This document shows positions 52,077 through 64,000 of a stretch of 64,000 nt of DNA, piece by piece. The position numbers were made by a program, and so were the translations under genes. The stretch is from Sulfurirhabdus autotrophica. GTDB lineage: Bacteria; Pseudomonadota; Gammaproteobacteria; Burkholderiales; SMCO01. The stretch is taken from positions 1 to 64,000 of the forward strand of contig NZ_SMCO01000006.1 of the NCBI RefSeq assembly GCF_004346685.1. Direction: 5' to 3'. A model generated the notes under the pieces. The model worked only from the letters and a program-made list of their open reading frames with translations, searched no databases and was not told where the DNA came from. Positions within the stretch are counted from its first letter, which is position 1. Each line of letters starts with the position of its first letter.

Positions 52077-53003
52077 TTGAGTCTATCCACAGTGTTGCCG
52101 AAAAATCCATTTGATATTAATGCGTCGGAAGCATACGCCAAATGGCGTGAACGCAAGCTGACAGATTATCCTGAGAATATTGAAGACCTTATTGTTGAAG
52201 TCCGTGATCCACGTGCTTTAACTTCCTCTGAACACAAAGCCATTTTACATCGCTGCCAAAAAGCGAATATGGCTATCTATGCCAGTCAGTGTGGCAGTGA
52301 TCCTGATAAGGATATCCCGCGCCTTATTGGCAATCAATTTGGCATGTTTCACCTTGATTCCAATTTGTTAGCTGAAGAAGACGGCATTACTAAACTGGCC
52401 GTTTCTGAAGCCTCAGAGCGACAACTTTATATTCCCTATACTAACCGCCCTATCAAATGGCACACGGATGGCTATTACAATCCCGAGTCACGTCAGATAA
52501 GGGGAATGCTGCTCCATTGTGTTTCTAGCGCTATCGAGGGAGGTGAAAACGCATTGATGGACCAAGAAATGGTCTATCTTTTGATGCGGGATGCAAATCC
52601 AGATCTTGTCAGGGCTTTTATGCAGCCCGATGCGATGACTATTCCTGCCAGAATGGAAGAAGACAAAATCGCACGTGCTGCGGAAACTGGTCCAGTTTTC
52701 TCTACGCATCCTGTTACAGGTGATTTACATATGCGGTATACCGCCCGTACCCGCAGTATTGAATGGAAAAACAATTCGGTTACACTGGCCGCTGTATCAT
52801 TTATTGAACAATTGCTGTCAAGCGACTCGAATTATATATTCCGTGGCATGCTTGAACCCGGTATGGGTCTTATTTGCAACAATGTATTACATGACCGTTC
52901 CAGTTTTAGTGACAGCCCAGTACACCCACGCGTTCTTTATCGTGCCCGGTATTATGACCGGATTTCAGCAACCTCTTTATCTGACACCTTTCCAGACACT
53001 TGA
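52077..53003 (+). CDS. TauD/TfdA-family Fe(II)/2-oxoglutarate-type dioxygenase
   Basis: 308 residues with TTG start. IKWHTDGYYNPE gives His and Asp, and NNVLHDRSSF the second His of the facial triad; RARYYDR carries the 2-oxoglutarate Arg. Family members oxidise sulfonates, herbicides and others. The substrate here is unknown; its place between sulfur genes suggests an organic or protein-bound sulfur substrate (inference). GAGAG lies ten bases before the start. Confidence 0.85.
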   Translation: MSLSTVLPKNPFDINASEAYAKWRERKLTDYPENIEDLIVEVRDPRALTSSEHKAILHRCQKANMAIYASQCGSDPDKDIPRLIGNQFGMFHLDSNLLAEEDGITKLAVSEASERQLYIPYTNRPIKWHTDGYYNPESRQIRGMLLHCVSSAIEGGENALMDQEMVYLLMRDANPDLVRAFMQPDAMTIPARMEEDKIARAAETGPVFSTHPVTGDLHMRYTARTRSIEWKNNSVTLAAVSFIEQLLSSDSNYIFRGMLEPGMGLICNNVLHDRSSFSDSPVHPRVLYRARYYDRISATSLSDTFPDT

Positions 53004-53042
53004 ATTGCTGAGTATGTAACACTATGATTGTACAAATAAATC

Positions 53043-53588
53043 ATGGCTATTGAATTAACTTCTGCTGCACCAAGCTTTGACGACCCACTGGGACTTCTTT
53101 CAGCTTGCCATAGCAGGATTTCAGCCCAATGCGCCACACTGATTCACTTATCAGATCATTTAAAGAAACATGGTTCTGACTCGCAAGCCAAACAGGCTTC
53201 GACCAAAATACTGAACTACTTCAACACGGCTGGTTCTCACCATCACCAAGATGAAGAGTTTGACCTGTTTCCGGTACTTACATCGATCGCAACAAGTGAT
53301 GGTGATTCTACAATCATAGAAGCTATTCAAACGATACTTGAAGAGCACACCCAGCTCGAATCTCTTTGGCACCCCCTTGCTTCCAGGCTAACTCTAATTG
53401 CTAACAGTTACAAAACAAACCTTGAAAATTTGCCAGTGGAATCATTTGTTAATTTGCAACGTTCCCATATAATAAAAGAGGATGATTTAATTTTTACCTT
53501 TGCACGTCAAAAGCTCTCCCCTGCACAAATTGTCTTGCTTGGGATGAGAATGGCTAATCGACGGAACATTTCAATAACTAAAAAATAA
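53043..53588 (+). CDS. Hemerythrin-like (HHE) domain protein
   Basis: 181 residues, four-helix type. LLSACHSRISAQ, GSHHHQDEEFDLFPVL, EEHTQLESLWHPL and QRSHIIKEDDLIF supply the His, Glu and Asp pattern of a diiron site. Such proteins bind oxygen or handle iron-sulfur repair and redox stress. It follows the dioxygenase by 40 bases and is likely co-transcribed; role in sulfur oxidation is inferred only. Confidence 0.88.
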   Translation: MAIELTSAAPSFDDPLGLLSACHSRISAQCATLIHLSDHLKKHGSDSQAKQASTKILNYFNTAGSHHHQDEEFDLFPVLTSIATSDGDSTIIEAIQTILEEHTQLESLWHPLASRLTLIANSYKTNLENLPVESFVNLQRSHIIKEDDLIFTFARQKLSPAQIVLLGMRMANRRNISITKK

Positions 53589-53600
53589 ATTGATCACTAC

Positions 53601-54098
53601 ATGTTGAAATTTTTTGAAGCAATTTTTTTTATTACATTACTGACTTTTTCATTCACTGCGGCTTCATTTGAAATTGATGATTTTCAAAGCGGTATGGATA
53701 AAAACATGGTTAAGGAACTGCTTAATAACTGGAAATTTGATCGTATTCAGGAGTTTTCTGGCAATGCCGTTATAGCCTATGATTTACCGGAAAAAGAAAG
53801 CTTCAGACAATTTACATTTGTTTTTTGTAACGATAAATTGGTTAGTTTTGAACAAGCGATCAAACCGGAAGTTAAAAACTTTATTCTGATGTCCAGCAAT
53901 TACAATAAACTTTATGGGCAACCTGCCAAAGTTGAAGCAACCAATAATGTCATCAGTATTGGAGAAAAAAATCAGCTGGCGATGTACTGGCGCAAATCTG
54001 GCGATCTGATCGGTTTGAAAATTGTTTTATTACCACCCAACGACCAGATTATTGCCACGTATGAATCACCCAACACCTGCTGGAAGATTCCTCGTTAA
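53601..54098 (+). CDS. Secreted hypothetical protein (165 aa)
   Basis: N-terminal signal (FEAIFFITLLTFSFTAAS), then a mature part with an SmpA-like start (FEIDDFQSGMDKNMVKELLNNW) and two Cys (FVFCNDK; NTCWKIPR). Periplasmic or outer-membrane location likely. The motif GMDKNMVKELL resembles periplasmic assembly-type proteins (BamE/SmpA region), but I do not claim that role. Confidence 0.65.
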   Translation: MLKFFEAIFFITLLTFSFTAASFEIDDFQSGMDKNMVKELLNNWKFDRIQEFSGNAVIAYDLPEKESFRQFTFVFCNDKLVSFEQAIKPEVKNFILMSSNYNKLYGQPAKVEATNNVISIGEKNQLAMYWRKSGDLIGLKIVLLPPNDQIIATYESPNTCWKIPR

Positions 54099-54236
54099 AA
54101 AAAAATTGAATATTACCCGTTATTGTAAAACGATAACAACATGATTTAATGATTTATTTTTTTGTTTTTATCATCATAAATATTTTGACAACCCAAGTCT
54201 TGCCAGAAATTATATCTGTCCGGAAGGAGTACTGTC

Positions 54237-54701
54237 ATGGCATTCTTGCTTACCAGCCCGGCTTTTAACGCGGAGCAACCCATCCCTAAAAGATTTAGCT
54301 GCGATGGTGTAAATATATCCCCCCCATTACATTGGAAAGGCGCTCCTGCTGAGGCAAAAAGCTTTGCATTAATTGCTGATGATCCTGATGCACCGAAGGC
54401 TACATGGATACACTGGGTTATTTATAATCTCCCAGCAACCTGCAACAACCTGTCGGAAGACATTCCTGGCAACTTGCATCTGCCTGAAGGAGGAGTCCAT
54501 GGGAATAATAGCTGGTCAAAATTGGGTTATGGCGGCCCCTGCCCTCCTAGTGGTACCCACCGATATTATTTCAAATTATACGCACTTGACAGGGTATTAC
54601 AGATAGCACCTGGCGCAACAAAAGCAGCATTACTGGCTGCTATGGAGGGCCATATATTGGACCAGGCAGAATTGATGGGTACTTATAACAGAAACATGTA
54701 G
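54237..54701 (+). CDS. YbhB/YbcL-family PEBP-like protein
   Basis: 154 residues. DPDAPKATWIHWVIYNLPA and YGGPCPPSGTHRYYFKLYALD are the phosphatidylethanolamine-binding-protein signatures. GGAAGGAG precedes the ATG. These small cytoplasmic proteins bind anionic ligands; function in bacteria is not settled. Convergent with the acetyltransferase gene, 12 bases apart. Confidence 0.94.
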   Translation: MAFLLTSPAFNAEQPIPKRFSCDGVNISPPLHWKGAPAEAKSFALIADDPDAPKATWIHWVIYNLPATCNNLSEDIPGNLHLPEGGVHGNNSWSKLGYGGPCPPSGTHRYYFKLYALDRVLQIAPGATKAALLAAMEGHILDQAELMGTYNRNM

Positions 54702-54713
54702 TTATCCATCTTT

Positions 54714-55145
54714 TTAAAGTTCACGCAGCATTTTGTAATGGGGAATACCTGCATCCAAAAACTCATTCCCTTCGGCACGAAATCCGAATTTCTCATAAAA
54801 TCCTCGGGCAGTGGTTTGCGCATTCAGCATAGCGACCTTTATACCCTGAATACGGGCGACTTCCATAATCCTGAGCAGTAATGCCTTCCCCACACCTTTA
54901 TTACGCCATGTTCTTTTCACCGCCATGCGCCCGATATGTCCGTCCGCGAGCAAACGTACTGTTCCAACCGGGATATTATCCGGTGTAATCGCCAAAAGGT
55001 GAGTACAGCCATTATCCAAGCCATCCCACTCAAGTGCTTCTGGAACACCTTGCTCCATTATGAATACTTCAGAACGAATTTCTCGTAAGGATAGGCTCGC
55101 AAATTGCCATGACACTTCTTTAATTTGAATTTCATTTAAGACCAT
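54714..55145 (-). CDS. GNAT-family N-acetyltransferase
   Basis: 143 residues. RLLADGHIGRMAVKRTWRNKGVGKALL is the acetyl-CoA-binding motif A (R/Q-x-x-G-x-G/A: RNKGVGKA). VFIMEQGVPEALEWDG at about 30 is the motif typical of ElaA/YjcF-like proteins. Substrate unknown. Transcribed against its neighbours. Confidence 0.9.
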   Translation of the reverse strand: MVLNEIQIKEVSWQFASLSLREIRSEVFIMEQGVPEALEWDGLDNGCTHLLAITPDNIPVGTVRLLADGHIGRMAVKRTWRNKGVGKALLLRIMEVARIQGIKVAMLNAQTTARGFYEKFGFRAEGNEFLDAGIPHYKMLREL

Positions 55146-55254
55146 TTATCTGTTCCATAAGCTATTTTAAGCACACAATAACAAATAATGAGGAAAATTC
55201 AAGATTAGTGTCATACAACCGATAAAGATAATACTTAACAGCATTTATATCATT

Positions 55255-55743
55255 GTGCATAAATTAGTATTTTATATTGTTCTTGCAAGCATGGTTATGC
55301 TACCCGGCCAAGTGTTAGCGGCACCGACCAGCTTTCCACACGTTATTGGTAACGCATTACTATGCCTAGACCAAGTCGACTCAACTTATTTCAAAAAATA
55401 CTTGACCGACAATTTCCAAACGCCATATAAAATCGAAGGAGGAGCATACTGGTTTAAAATTGATTCATTTTTATATGGTGGGAAAATTACAGAAATATTT
55501 ATTAACACCGAAAGCAGTGAATATGTATTTCTTGGTGCTGTAATGGAAGGGCCACAGGACTCATTGAAGATAAAAATTGAAGAACTGACGGGTATCAAAT
55601 TTTTCCAGGATCAGAATATCGAAACTTTAAGGTCACCTCCGGGCAGTTTCCTTATTCCATACGGCTCTGGCAAGAGCAAAATTTTTTGCGTTAAACGTCG
55701 AATTTATGGCATGTCAACCAATAATAAAATGAGAATAACGTGA
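55255..55743 (+). CDS. Secreted hypothetical protein upstream of the response regulator
   Basis: 162 residues, GTG start without a clear ribosome site. Signal peptide MHKLVFYIVLASMVMLPGQVLA; the mature part contains two Cys (LLCLDQVD; IFCVKRR). Its stop overlaps the GTG start of the response regulator by four bases, so they are coupled. Not recognised. Possibly a periplasmic sensor or accessory component of the two-component pair. Confidence 0.65.
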   Translation: MHKLVFYIVLASMVMLPGQVLAAPTSFPHVIGNALLCLDQVDSTYFKKYLTDNFQTPYKIEGGAYWFKIDSFLYGGKITEIFINTESSEYVFLGAVMEGPQDSLKIKIEELTGIKFFQDQNIETLRSPPGSFLIPYGSGKSKIFCVKRRIYGMSTNNKMRIT

Positions 55744-57416
55744 GTATTTTTAAAGCTGATAATGCAAACTCGAATCCATTATCCGAAAGCGCACTGGAAA
55801 TTGAATTTGAAAAAAAGACATTCCTGGTCGTGGATGACATAACAAGTATGCGTGCATCTATGCGCATTACCATCAGCACATTTGGCGGCGTACGGATTGA
55901 TATGGCCGGTAGTGCCAATGATGCCATCTATAAAATTGAACGCAAAGCCTACGACATCATTTTGTGTGACTATGACCTTGGTGAAGGTAAAGACGGCCAA
56001 CAATTACTGGAAGAAATAAAGCGCCGCAAGCTGATTAAAAACTCAGTCATTTTCATGATGGTAACAGCAGAACAGCGCTATGAAAAAGTTGTGAGTGCCG
56101 TTGAAATGGCCCCTGATGATTACCTGATTAAACCGTTCACCGGGGAAACTCTGCGTACCCGTTTAATGCGTTTAGTGTACAAAAAAGCCTTTTTTGCTCC
56201 CGTTTACGATCTTATGGACAAGCAGGAATTTCGCAAAGCAATATTAGTTTGCGATGAACTGCTGGTGCTGAATAATCAGCACTTGATTGATTTATTGAGA
56301 TTAAAAGGCGAAATTTATCTGATGTTGGGTGAATTCGACAATTCAAAAAATATTTATGAACAGATCCTTGCAATCAGAGACATCCCTTGGGCCAGAATGG
56401 GGCTAGCCAAGTCACTATTTAATATGGAAAATTTTGGAGAAGCTGCAGAAATTTTTCTCCAGGTTACCCAGGAAAATCCAAATTACATGGACGCGTATGA
56501 CTGGTTGGCAAAAAGTTATACTGCAATCGGGGATGATGTGTCTGCCCAAAAGGTGTTAATGAAAGTGACGGCAAAATCTCCCCGTATTTTGCCGCGCCAA
56601 AAATCACTTGGTGAAGCCGCATATAGTAATGGAGATCTGGATACCGCACTTGCTTCCTTTGGCTCAGTTTTAAAATTTGGCAAACACTCGACTTTTACTG
56701 CCCCGGAAGATTTTGCAAACATGAGCCGTATTTACATGGACAAAGGGGAATATGATCAAGCGCTTAGCACCATGAGCGATGCGCGAAAAAACTTCAAAAA
56801 CTCACCTGAAGTTGAGTTGCATGCAGCTGTAATGGACAGTTTGGTTTACCATAAATCGGGAGATACTGAGGCTGCAAAAAAAGCTTTTGAATCGGCTAAA
56901 TTTCTTTATGAAACCTCTGAATCTACAACAGGGAATGCTACGTTGGACCTTGCTAACGCCTGTTTTCTGAATGGGGATGATGTGACCGGCGGTGAAATAA
57001 TTAAAAAATTGATCATCAATAACCACGATAATAAACAAGTGCTGAAACAAACAGAAAGCATGTTCAAAAAACTGGGTATGGAAGCGAAAGGTAAAGCGAT
57101 TATCCAGAGTTCTTCACGCGAGCTAATCACACTGAATAACCGTGCTGTTAAGCTTGCGCAGGAAGGTGACATCAAGGGTGCTGTAGACTTGTTAATTGAG
57201 GCCGTCAATACTTATCATGCGAATACATTCATCACCTTGAATGCTGCTCACGCTATTCTGGTTTACATGCAAAAAGAAGGTTGGGACGATGATTTGAGTC
57301 AAACAGCAAAAAAATATCTGCAAAAAGTGAAAGAACGTGATCCGGCAAACAAAAAACTGTTACTTCTTTCTGAATTGATGAAAGAAATTGCACATAAATT
57401 CGGTATAAAAACATGA
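55740..57416 (+). CDS. Response regulator with C-terminal TPR repeats
   Basis: 558 residues. N-terminal receiver domain (VVDDITSMRASMR; phospho-acceptor Asp in ILCDYDLGEGKDG, about 80; Lys in DDYLIKPFTGETL), then about ten TPR-like repeats (for example AEIFLQVTQENPNYMDAYDWLAKSY) to the C-terminus. No DNA-binding domain, so output is likely by protein binding. GTG start. Stop overlaps the kinase gene (ATGA). Confidence 0.9.
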   Translation: MSIFKADNANSNPLSESALEIEFEKKTFLVVDDITSMRASMRITISTFGGVRIDMAGSANDAIYKIERKAYDIILCDYDLGEGKDGQQLLEEIKRRKLIKNSVIFMMVTAEQRYEKVVSAVEMAPDDYLIKPFTGETLRTRLMRLVYKKAFFAPVYDLMDKQEFRKAILVCDELLVLNNQHLIDLLRLKGEIYLMLGEFDNSKNIYEQILAIRDIPWARMGLAKSLFNMENFGEAAEIFLQVTQENPNYMDAYDWLAKSYTAIGDDVSAQKVLMKVTAKSPRILPRQKSLGEAAYSNGDLDTALASFGSVLKFGKHSTFTAPEDFANMSRIYMDKGEYDQALSTMSDARKNFKNSPEVELHAAVMDSLVYHKSGDTEAAKKAFESAKFLYETSESTTGNATLDLANACFLNGDDVTGGEIIKKLIINNHDNKQVLKQTESMFKKLGMEAKGKAIIQSSSRELITLNNRAVKLAQEGDIKGAVDLLIEAVNTYHANTFITLNAAHAILVYMQKEGWDDDLSQTAKKYLQKVKERDPANKKLLLLSELMKEIAHKFGIKT

Positions 57417-58138
57417 GTACCGAAAAACCCGTTACTGCCGGGCACCATGATTTAACTGAAATCGACTTTACCACTTTGTTTGCATCCAGCATTCACGACA
57501 TCAAAAACCTGTTGTTTATGCTGTTAAACTCACTTGATGAAACGATTTGTACAGTTTCTACAAATGATGGCGATTCAAATAACACCTCTTCAAAACTTTC
57601 CTTGTTGAAATACAATGGACAACGTATTAATGACAAGTTAATACAAATGCTTGCCCTTTTCAGCATTGCGCAGGAACGCTACCAGATCAATATTGCCTAC
57701 AACTCAGTAGAAGACTTTATCGAAGATATGGTCATTGAGGCAAAACCGTTGCTTAACGCCAGATCCATCACAATAACAGGGATTGTTGAAGATGGACTAT
57801 GCTGGTTTTTCGACAAGGGGATTGTGGCAGGAATTATTTCAAACGCGGTACACAATGCACTTAACTACGCTAAATCTGAAATCAGGATTAATGCCTACGC
57901 TAAAAACGAGTATCTGGTCGTCGATGTGGAAGATGATGGGGAGGGATTCCCGCAGCACATACTACAAAATGGCGGTACGCTCACAGCCATCAATGACGCC
58001 AATGGAAAAACCGGTTTAGGACTATATTTCGCCTCGGTTTCTGCCAGTCTGCATAGTAACAAGCGTAAATCAGGCCAGATTGAACTACATAACGGGGGGA
58101 AACTAGATGGGGCAGTTTTTACCTTATTACTGCCTTGA
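57413..58138 (+). CDS. Sensor-kinase-like HATPase protein, partner of the TPR response regulator
   Basis: 241 residues, no membrane segment or sensor domain. FASSIHDIKNLLFMLLNSLD contains the phosphorylated-His-like motif (HDIKN) and the HATPase domain has GIISNAVHNALNYAK (N box), DVEDDGEGFP (G1) and KTGLGLYFAS (G2). Overlaps the regulator by four bases. Lacks a signal input, so probably receives it from another protein. Confidence 0.86.
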   Translation: MSTEKPVTAGHHDLTEIDFTTLFASSIHDIKNLLFMLLNSLDETICTVSTNDGDSNNTSSKLSLLKYNGQRINDKLIQMLALFSIAQERYQINIAYNSVEDFIEDMVIEAKPLLNARSITITGIVEDGLCWFFDKGIVAGIISNAVHNALNYAKSEIRINAYAKNEYLVVDVEDDGEGFPQHILQNGGTLTAINDANGKTGLGLYFASVSASLHSNKRKSGQIELHNGGKLDGAVFTLLLP

Positions 58139-58170
58139 TTGATTGGCGATCAACCTGATCACGTAATAGT

Positions 58171-59164
<994 letters not shown>

Positions 59165-60730
59165 TTATTCCCACTCGATTGTTGCAGGCGGTTTGCCTGA
59201 GATATCGTAAACTACCCGGTTGATACCGCGTATTTCATTGATTATCCTATTTGAAACTTTACCAAGTAAGCTATAAGGCAATTCAGCCCAATGTGCGGTC
59301 ATAAAATCCTGGGTTTGCACTGCACGCAACGCCACAACATAATCGTAAGTACGACCGTCACCCATGACGCCAACCGATTTGACAGGTAAAAATACAGCAA
59401 AAGCTTGGGAGGTCTTCTCGTACCAGCCGGACAAACGTAATTCTTCGATAAAAATCGCATCCGCCTTTCGCAATAACTCTGCATATTCCTGTTTCACTTC
59501 ACCCAAGATACGCACACCCAAACCTGGGCCCGGGAACGGATGACGATAAACCATATCATGGGGCAATCCCAGTGAGATACCCAACTCCCGCACTTCATCC
59601 TTGAACAGTTCGCGCAAGGGTTCCAGTAACTTCAAATGTAGCGATTCTGGCAATCCACCCACGTTGTGGTGGGATTTTATGGCGTGAGCCTTATTATTTT
59701 TCGCGCCGGCAGATTCAATCACATCCGGGTAAATCGTTCCCTGAGCCAGCCATTTGGCGTTTGGCAATTTTTGGGATTCACTCTGAAATACTTCGACAAA
59801 TTCACGACCAATTATTTTGCGCTTCTTTTCCGGATCAGTCACACCAGCCAAATGACCCATGAATATCTCACCAGCATCCACATGAATCACTTTCACGCCA
59901 AGATTTTTGGCAAATGTTTCCATTACCTGCGTGGCTTCGTTCAAGCGTAATAAGCCGTTATCAACAAATACACAGGTAAGCTGATCACCTATGGCACGAT
60001 GAAGTAAAGCAGCCACTACTGAAGAGTCTACTCCGCCAGAAAGCCCTAAAATCACTTCATCAGAGCCAACTAGTGAGCGGACTTTTCCAATCGCTTCTTC
60101 AACATAATCGGGCATATTCCAGTCAAAACCGCAGCCGCAAATTTCATGAACAAAACGATCAATAATTGCCTTGCCCTGAAGCGTATGCGTTACTTCTGCA
60201 TGGAACTGAAGCGCATAGAACTTTCGAACTTCATCTGCCATTCCTGCGATTGGTGTAGCAGCATTACTAGCGATCACCTTAAACCCTGCAGGCAATTCAG
60301 TTACTTTGTCACCATGACTCATCCAGACATCCAGCAGACCATGCTTTTCTTCGTTAATTCGGTCCTGAATGTCACGTAACAGCGCTGAATGACCACGCGC
60401 CCGCACTTCAGCATAACCAAACTCGCGATGCAACGCATTTTCAACAGCACCACCAAGTTGTGAAGCCATGGTTTGCATCCCATAGCAAATCCCCAGTACA
60501 GGTACGCCCAGTTCAAATACGATTTGTGGTGCACGTGGTGTTTCTTCTTCTGTGACTGACGAAGGACCACCAGAGAGGATAATGCCTTGTGGGTTAAATT
60601 CACGAATAAAACTATCGGTGACGTCGTAAGGATGCAATTCACAATAAACGCTGGATTCACGAACACGTCGTGCAATAAGTTGGGTGTACTGGGAACCGAA
60701 GTCCAGGATCAGAATTTTTTGATGAGCCAT
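59165..60730 (-). CDS. guaA: GMP synthase (glutamine-hydrolysing) GuaA
   Basis: 521 residues, start [16 protein letters not shown] at 60730 (the in-frame extension to 60769 has no support). Class I amidotransferase with [12 protein letters not shown] (catalytic Cys), [13 protein letters not shown]-pyrophosphatase SGGVDSSV; C-terminal dimerisation domain ending TIEWE. Last step of GMP synthesis. Follows guaB by about 70 bases. Confidence 0.98.
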   Translation of the reverse strand: MAHQKILILDFGSQYTQLIARRVRESSVYCELHPYDVTDSFIREFNPQGIILSGGPSSVTEEETPRAPQIVFELGVPVLGICYGMQTMASQLGGAVENALHREFGYAEVRARGHSALLRDIQDRINEEKHGLLDVWMSHGDKVTELPAGFKVIASNAATPIAGMADEVRKFYALQFHAEVTHTLQGKAIIDRFVHEICGCGFDWNMPDYVEEAIGKVRSLVGSDEVILGLSGGVDSSVVAALLHRAIGDQLTCVFVDNGLLRLNEATQVMETFAKNLGVKVIHVDAGEIFMGHLAGVTDPEKKRKIIGREFVEVFQSESQKLPNAKWLAQGTIYPDVIESAGAKNNKAHAIKSHHNVGGLPESLHLKLLEPLRELFKDEVRELGISLGLPHDMVYRHPFPGPGLGVRILGEVKQEYAELLRKADAIFIEELRLSGWYEKTSQAFAVFLPVKSVGVMGDGRTYDYVVALRAVQTQDFMTAHWAELPYSLLGKVSNRIINEIRGINRVVYDISGKPPATIEWE

Positions 60731-60765
60731 TTTATCGAATCGGGATAAAGAGTGATCTGTAAGAT

Positions 60766-60792
60766 GCAAGAGCTAAATAACTCAGCTCTTGC
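60766..60792. repeat. Inverted repeat between guaB and guaA
   Basis: GCAAGAGCT and AGCTCTTGC form a perfect nine-base stem around a nine-base loop in the gap between the two genes. No T-run, so a partial terminator or mRNA-processing site are possible. Confidence 0.5.
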
Positions 60793-60801
60793 TCCGGTGA
60801 C

Positions 60802-62334
<1,533 letters not shown>

Positions 62335-62578
62335 TTATATCTATATTTGTGAAAAAATAGATAAAAGTGAACCTATTTCCATCAGATTTGACTAACATAA
62401 AGAGCTAATTTTCACCTGCATGCTTTTACTTGCCAGGTTAAACAGCTAAAAACAACCATTCTTCAAACACCGTAGCATGTTTCTTAGATTGATTATTGAG
62501 GAAGTAAAGAGAGAAATACTTGTAGTGTAGATGCAAATCATAGCAAAATGCACAATTAGTCATACCCTAATGGAAATT

Positions 62579-63298
62579 ATGTCAACGACCAGCGAGTTCA
62601 AAAAGGTCTTTAATCAAATCAGCGAAAAAATGCTGGCTTCATTTGATATCAGTGGAATTAATTCTGGAGAACAAGTTACTCCCCCGCAATTAATAGATGC
62701 AATGAACCAGTTTTTCATCATTTTTGAAAAACTGGATAACGATCAAAGTTCCCACGATCATATCAGTAAAGATGAAATCAGCCAGATGGGAGAACATGCT
62801 ATTGGCTGCCTGATGGACCTGAGTGTTTGGGCTGACCGCCTTAAACTGCCTAAAGAAAAGGCCGGTATTGACCAAGTTGCATTGGGCACTGCCCACTGGC
62901 TGATTCAACATCGCGGTGAAATTCGAATTCTTGAACCAATCGTTAATGCGCTTGCTATTAAAGCAAACACAACAGAAAACAAAGAAGCCCTGATCGCATT
63001 ATTTCATGTCATTAGCGATGTAATCGAGCATTCATCTTCTGCAATTAAAAGCGATCTGGAAAAATCCGACCCTACCCGCCCATGGAGAATTCTCAATCTT
63101 AACTTTGCAATTGTTGCCACACGATCGCAAAATACCGACTTAATGGTAAAAGCATTCGATAGGCTTGGACACAATTTACCGGAAGATTGCCCCAGTTTCT
63201 TTGAAGAAGGATTGAAGCAAGCAGAGAAACCCAGCTTCGGGCCAGAAATTAAGACCATTATGAAAGATTACTTTTCTAAATGGACAACTCGTCATTAA
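62579..63298 (+). CDS. Hypothetical protein before yciB
   Basis: About 239 residues from ATG at 62579, although a reading from 62531 exists. Soluble, helical and acidic ([34 protein letters not shown]). No known motif found. It overlaps the yciB start region by 18 bases if yciB is read from 63280, but not if from 63316. Confidence 0.65.
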   Translation: MSTTSEFKKVFNQISEKMLASFDISGINSGEQVTPPQLIDAMNQFFIIFEKLDNDQSSHDHISKDEISQMGEHAIGCLMDLSVWADRLKLPKEKAGIDQVALGTAHWLIQHRGEIRILEPIVNALAIKANTTENKEALIALFHVISDVIEHSSSAIKSDLEKSDPTRPWRILNLNFAIVATRSQNTDLMVKAFDRLGHNLPEDCPSFFEEGLKQAEKPSFGPEIKTIMKDYFSKWTTRH

Positions 63299-63315
63299 CC
63301 CGTCATAATTTTCAA

Positions 63316-63921
63316 ATGAAATTTCTATTCGATCTCTTCCCCATTATTCTGTTTTTCGTCGCATTCAAGCTGGCTGGAAGCAACCCTGAACATGCCGCAG
63401 CATTGGCAGCATCCGTTGGATATAGTGTAGATATAAAACAACTACCCATCCTTATTGCCACTGCGGTTGCTATTGTTGCCACCTTTGGCCAAATTGGATG
63501 GGTATATTTTCGTCATAGAAAAGTAGATACCATGCTATGGGTCAGTCTTGCCATTATTGTTGTATTTGGTGGAGCAACCTTGCTTTTGCATGATGAGACA
63601 TTTATTAAATGGAAACCAACTGTTCTATACTGGTTGTTTGCCGCCACACTTACCATCAGTGCAACGCTATTTAAAAAGAACCTGATTAGAACCATGATGG
63701 AAAAACAAGTTTCACTTCCAGAACCTTTATGGGGAAAGCTAAACCTGAGCTGGACTTTGTTCTTTGCCATAATGGGCTTCGCCAACCTGTACGTAGCCTT
63801 TAATTTTTCCACCGATACGTGGGTAAATTTCAAACTTTTTGGCACTATGGGACTCATGCTGGTTTTTGTTTTACTGCAAAGTCTGATGTTAGCAAAACAT
63901 ATGGAAGACAAGGAACCGTAA
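63316..63921 (+). CDS. yciB: Septation protein A-like inner membrane protein YciB
   Basis: About 201 residues, start [14 protein letters not shown] at 63316 as in other family members. Five membrane segments ([57 protein letters not shown] and two more). [17 protein letters not shown] and [20 protein letters not shown] are signature blocks. It affects cell-envelope synthesis and division. The YciI-family gene starts two bases after the stop. Confidence 0.93.
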   Translation: MKFLFDLFPIILFFVAFKLAGSNPEHAAALAASVGYSVDIKQLPILIATAVAIVATFGQIGWVYFRHRKVDTMLWVSLAIIVVFGGATLLLHDETFIKWKPTVLYWLFAATLTISATLFKKNLIRTMMEKQVSLPEPLWGKLNLSWTLFFAIMGFANLYVAFNFSTDTWVNFKLFGTMGLMLVFVLLQSLMLAKHMEDKEP

Positions 63922-63922
63922 C

Positions 63923-64000
63923 ATGCTCTATTGCATTATTGGTGATGATGTACCCAACAGTCTGGATAAACGACTGTCTGTCAGACCTGCACATTTAGAG
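63923..64000 (+). CDS. YciI-family protein (5' part only)
   Basis: The ATG follows the yciB stop after one base. MLYCIIGDDVPNSLDKRLSV at the N-terminus and the yciB neighbour fit YciI, a small ferredoxin-like-fold protein of unknown exact role. The gene continues beyond the window. Confidence 0.75.
   Translation, partial: MLYCIIGDDVPNSLDKRLSVRPAHLE

Noticed and set aside
60731-60769. Longer N-terminus of GuaA
   Set aside because: Family proteins begin at [16 protein letters not shown]-like residues; the extension has no ribosome site.

Overview
The window is chromosomal DNA of a sulfur-oxidising bacterium, most likely a betaproteobacterium of the Nitrosomonadales type (Sulfuricella, Sulfuriferula, Thiobacillus or Gallionella relatives). 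This rests on a complete oxidative-type dsr gene set (dsrABEFHCMKLJOPNR), siroheme synthase beside it, PEP-CTERM exported proteins and betaproteobacterial housekeeping genes (guaA, guaB, tadA, yciB). The genus cannot be fixed from the sequence alone.

Positions 1-25.4 kb look like an integrated genomic island. On the minus strand lie a very large DUF4011-type helicase-nuclease (candidate HheA-like phage-defence protein) with two small downstream genes, a lipoprotein and a HAF-repeat PEP-CTERM protein. From 10.4 to 20 kb a plus-strand module holds many small orphan genes, an ArdB/KlcA-type antirestriction protein, a primase-helicase pair and a tyrosine integrase. Then come a second HAF/PEP-CTERM paralogue, a membrane protein, a NERD nuclease, an unknown protein and a PD-(D/E)XK-like protein. 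The island ends at a 3' half of a tRNA-Asn gene (25342-25386) that still has its terminator, which is how a tRNA-integrated element looks at its distal end.

Positions 25.5-30.8 kb are chromosomal flank: yjdM, a decayed second copy of the yjdM tail with a MITE-like inverted repeat, small orphan genes, a ribbon-helix-helix protein, a methyltransferase, yaeQ and an HPt/HD-GYP signalling protein. A NarX/NarL-like two-component pair (31.1-33.0 kb) follows.

Positions 33.0-48.9 kb (minus strand) carry the sulfur-oxidation cluster. DsrAB is the reverse sulfite reductase, DsrEFH and DsrC are the sulfur-relay proteins, DsrMKJOP is the membrane complex, DsrL is the NAD(P)H-linked reductase, and DsrN, DsrR and CysG serve cofactor supply and maturation. 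A strong terminator separates dsrP from dsrN, and a strong hairpin separates dsrC from dsrM.

Divergent from dsrA (49.3-53.6 kb, plus strand) is an accessory sulfur locus: a small conserved protein, an orphan Cas6/Cmx6-like endoribonuclease with no CRISPR array or other cas gene in sight, a cysteine-free DsrC homologue (RspA-like), a two-domain sulfurtransferase, an unknown 186-residue protein, a TauD-like dioxygenase and a hemerythrin-like protein. The rest (53.6-64 kb) is general chromosome: PEBP protein, acetyltransferase, TPR response regulator with partner kinase, L,D-transpeptidase, tadA, guaA, guaB, an unknown protein, yciB and the start of a YciI-family gene.
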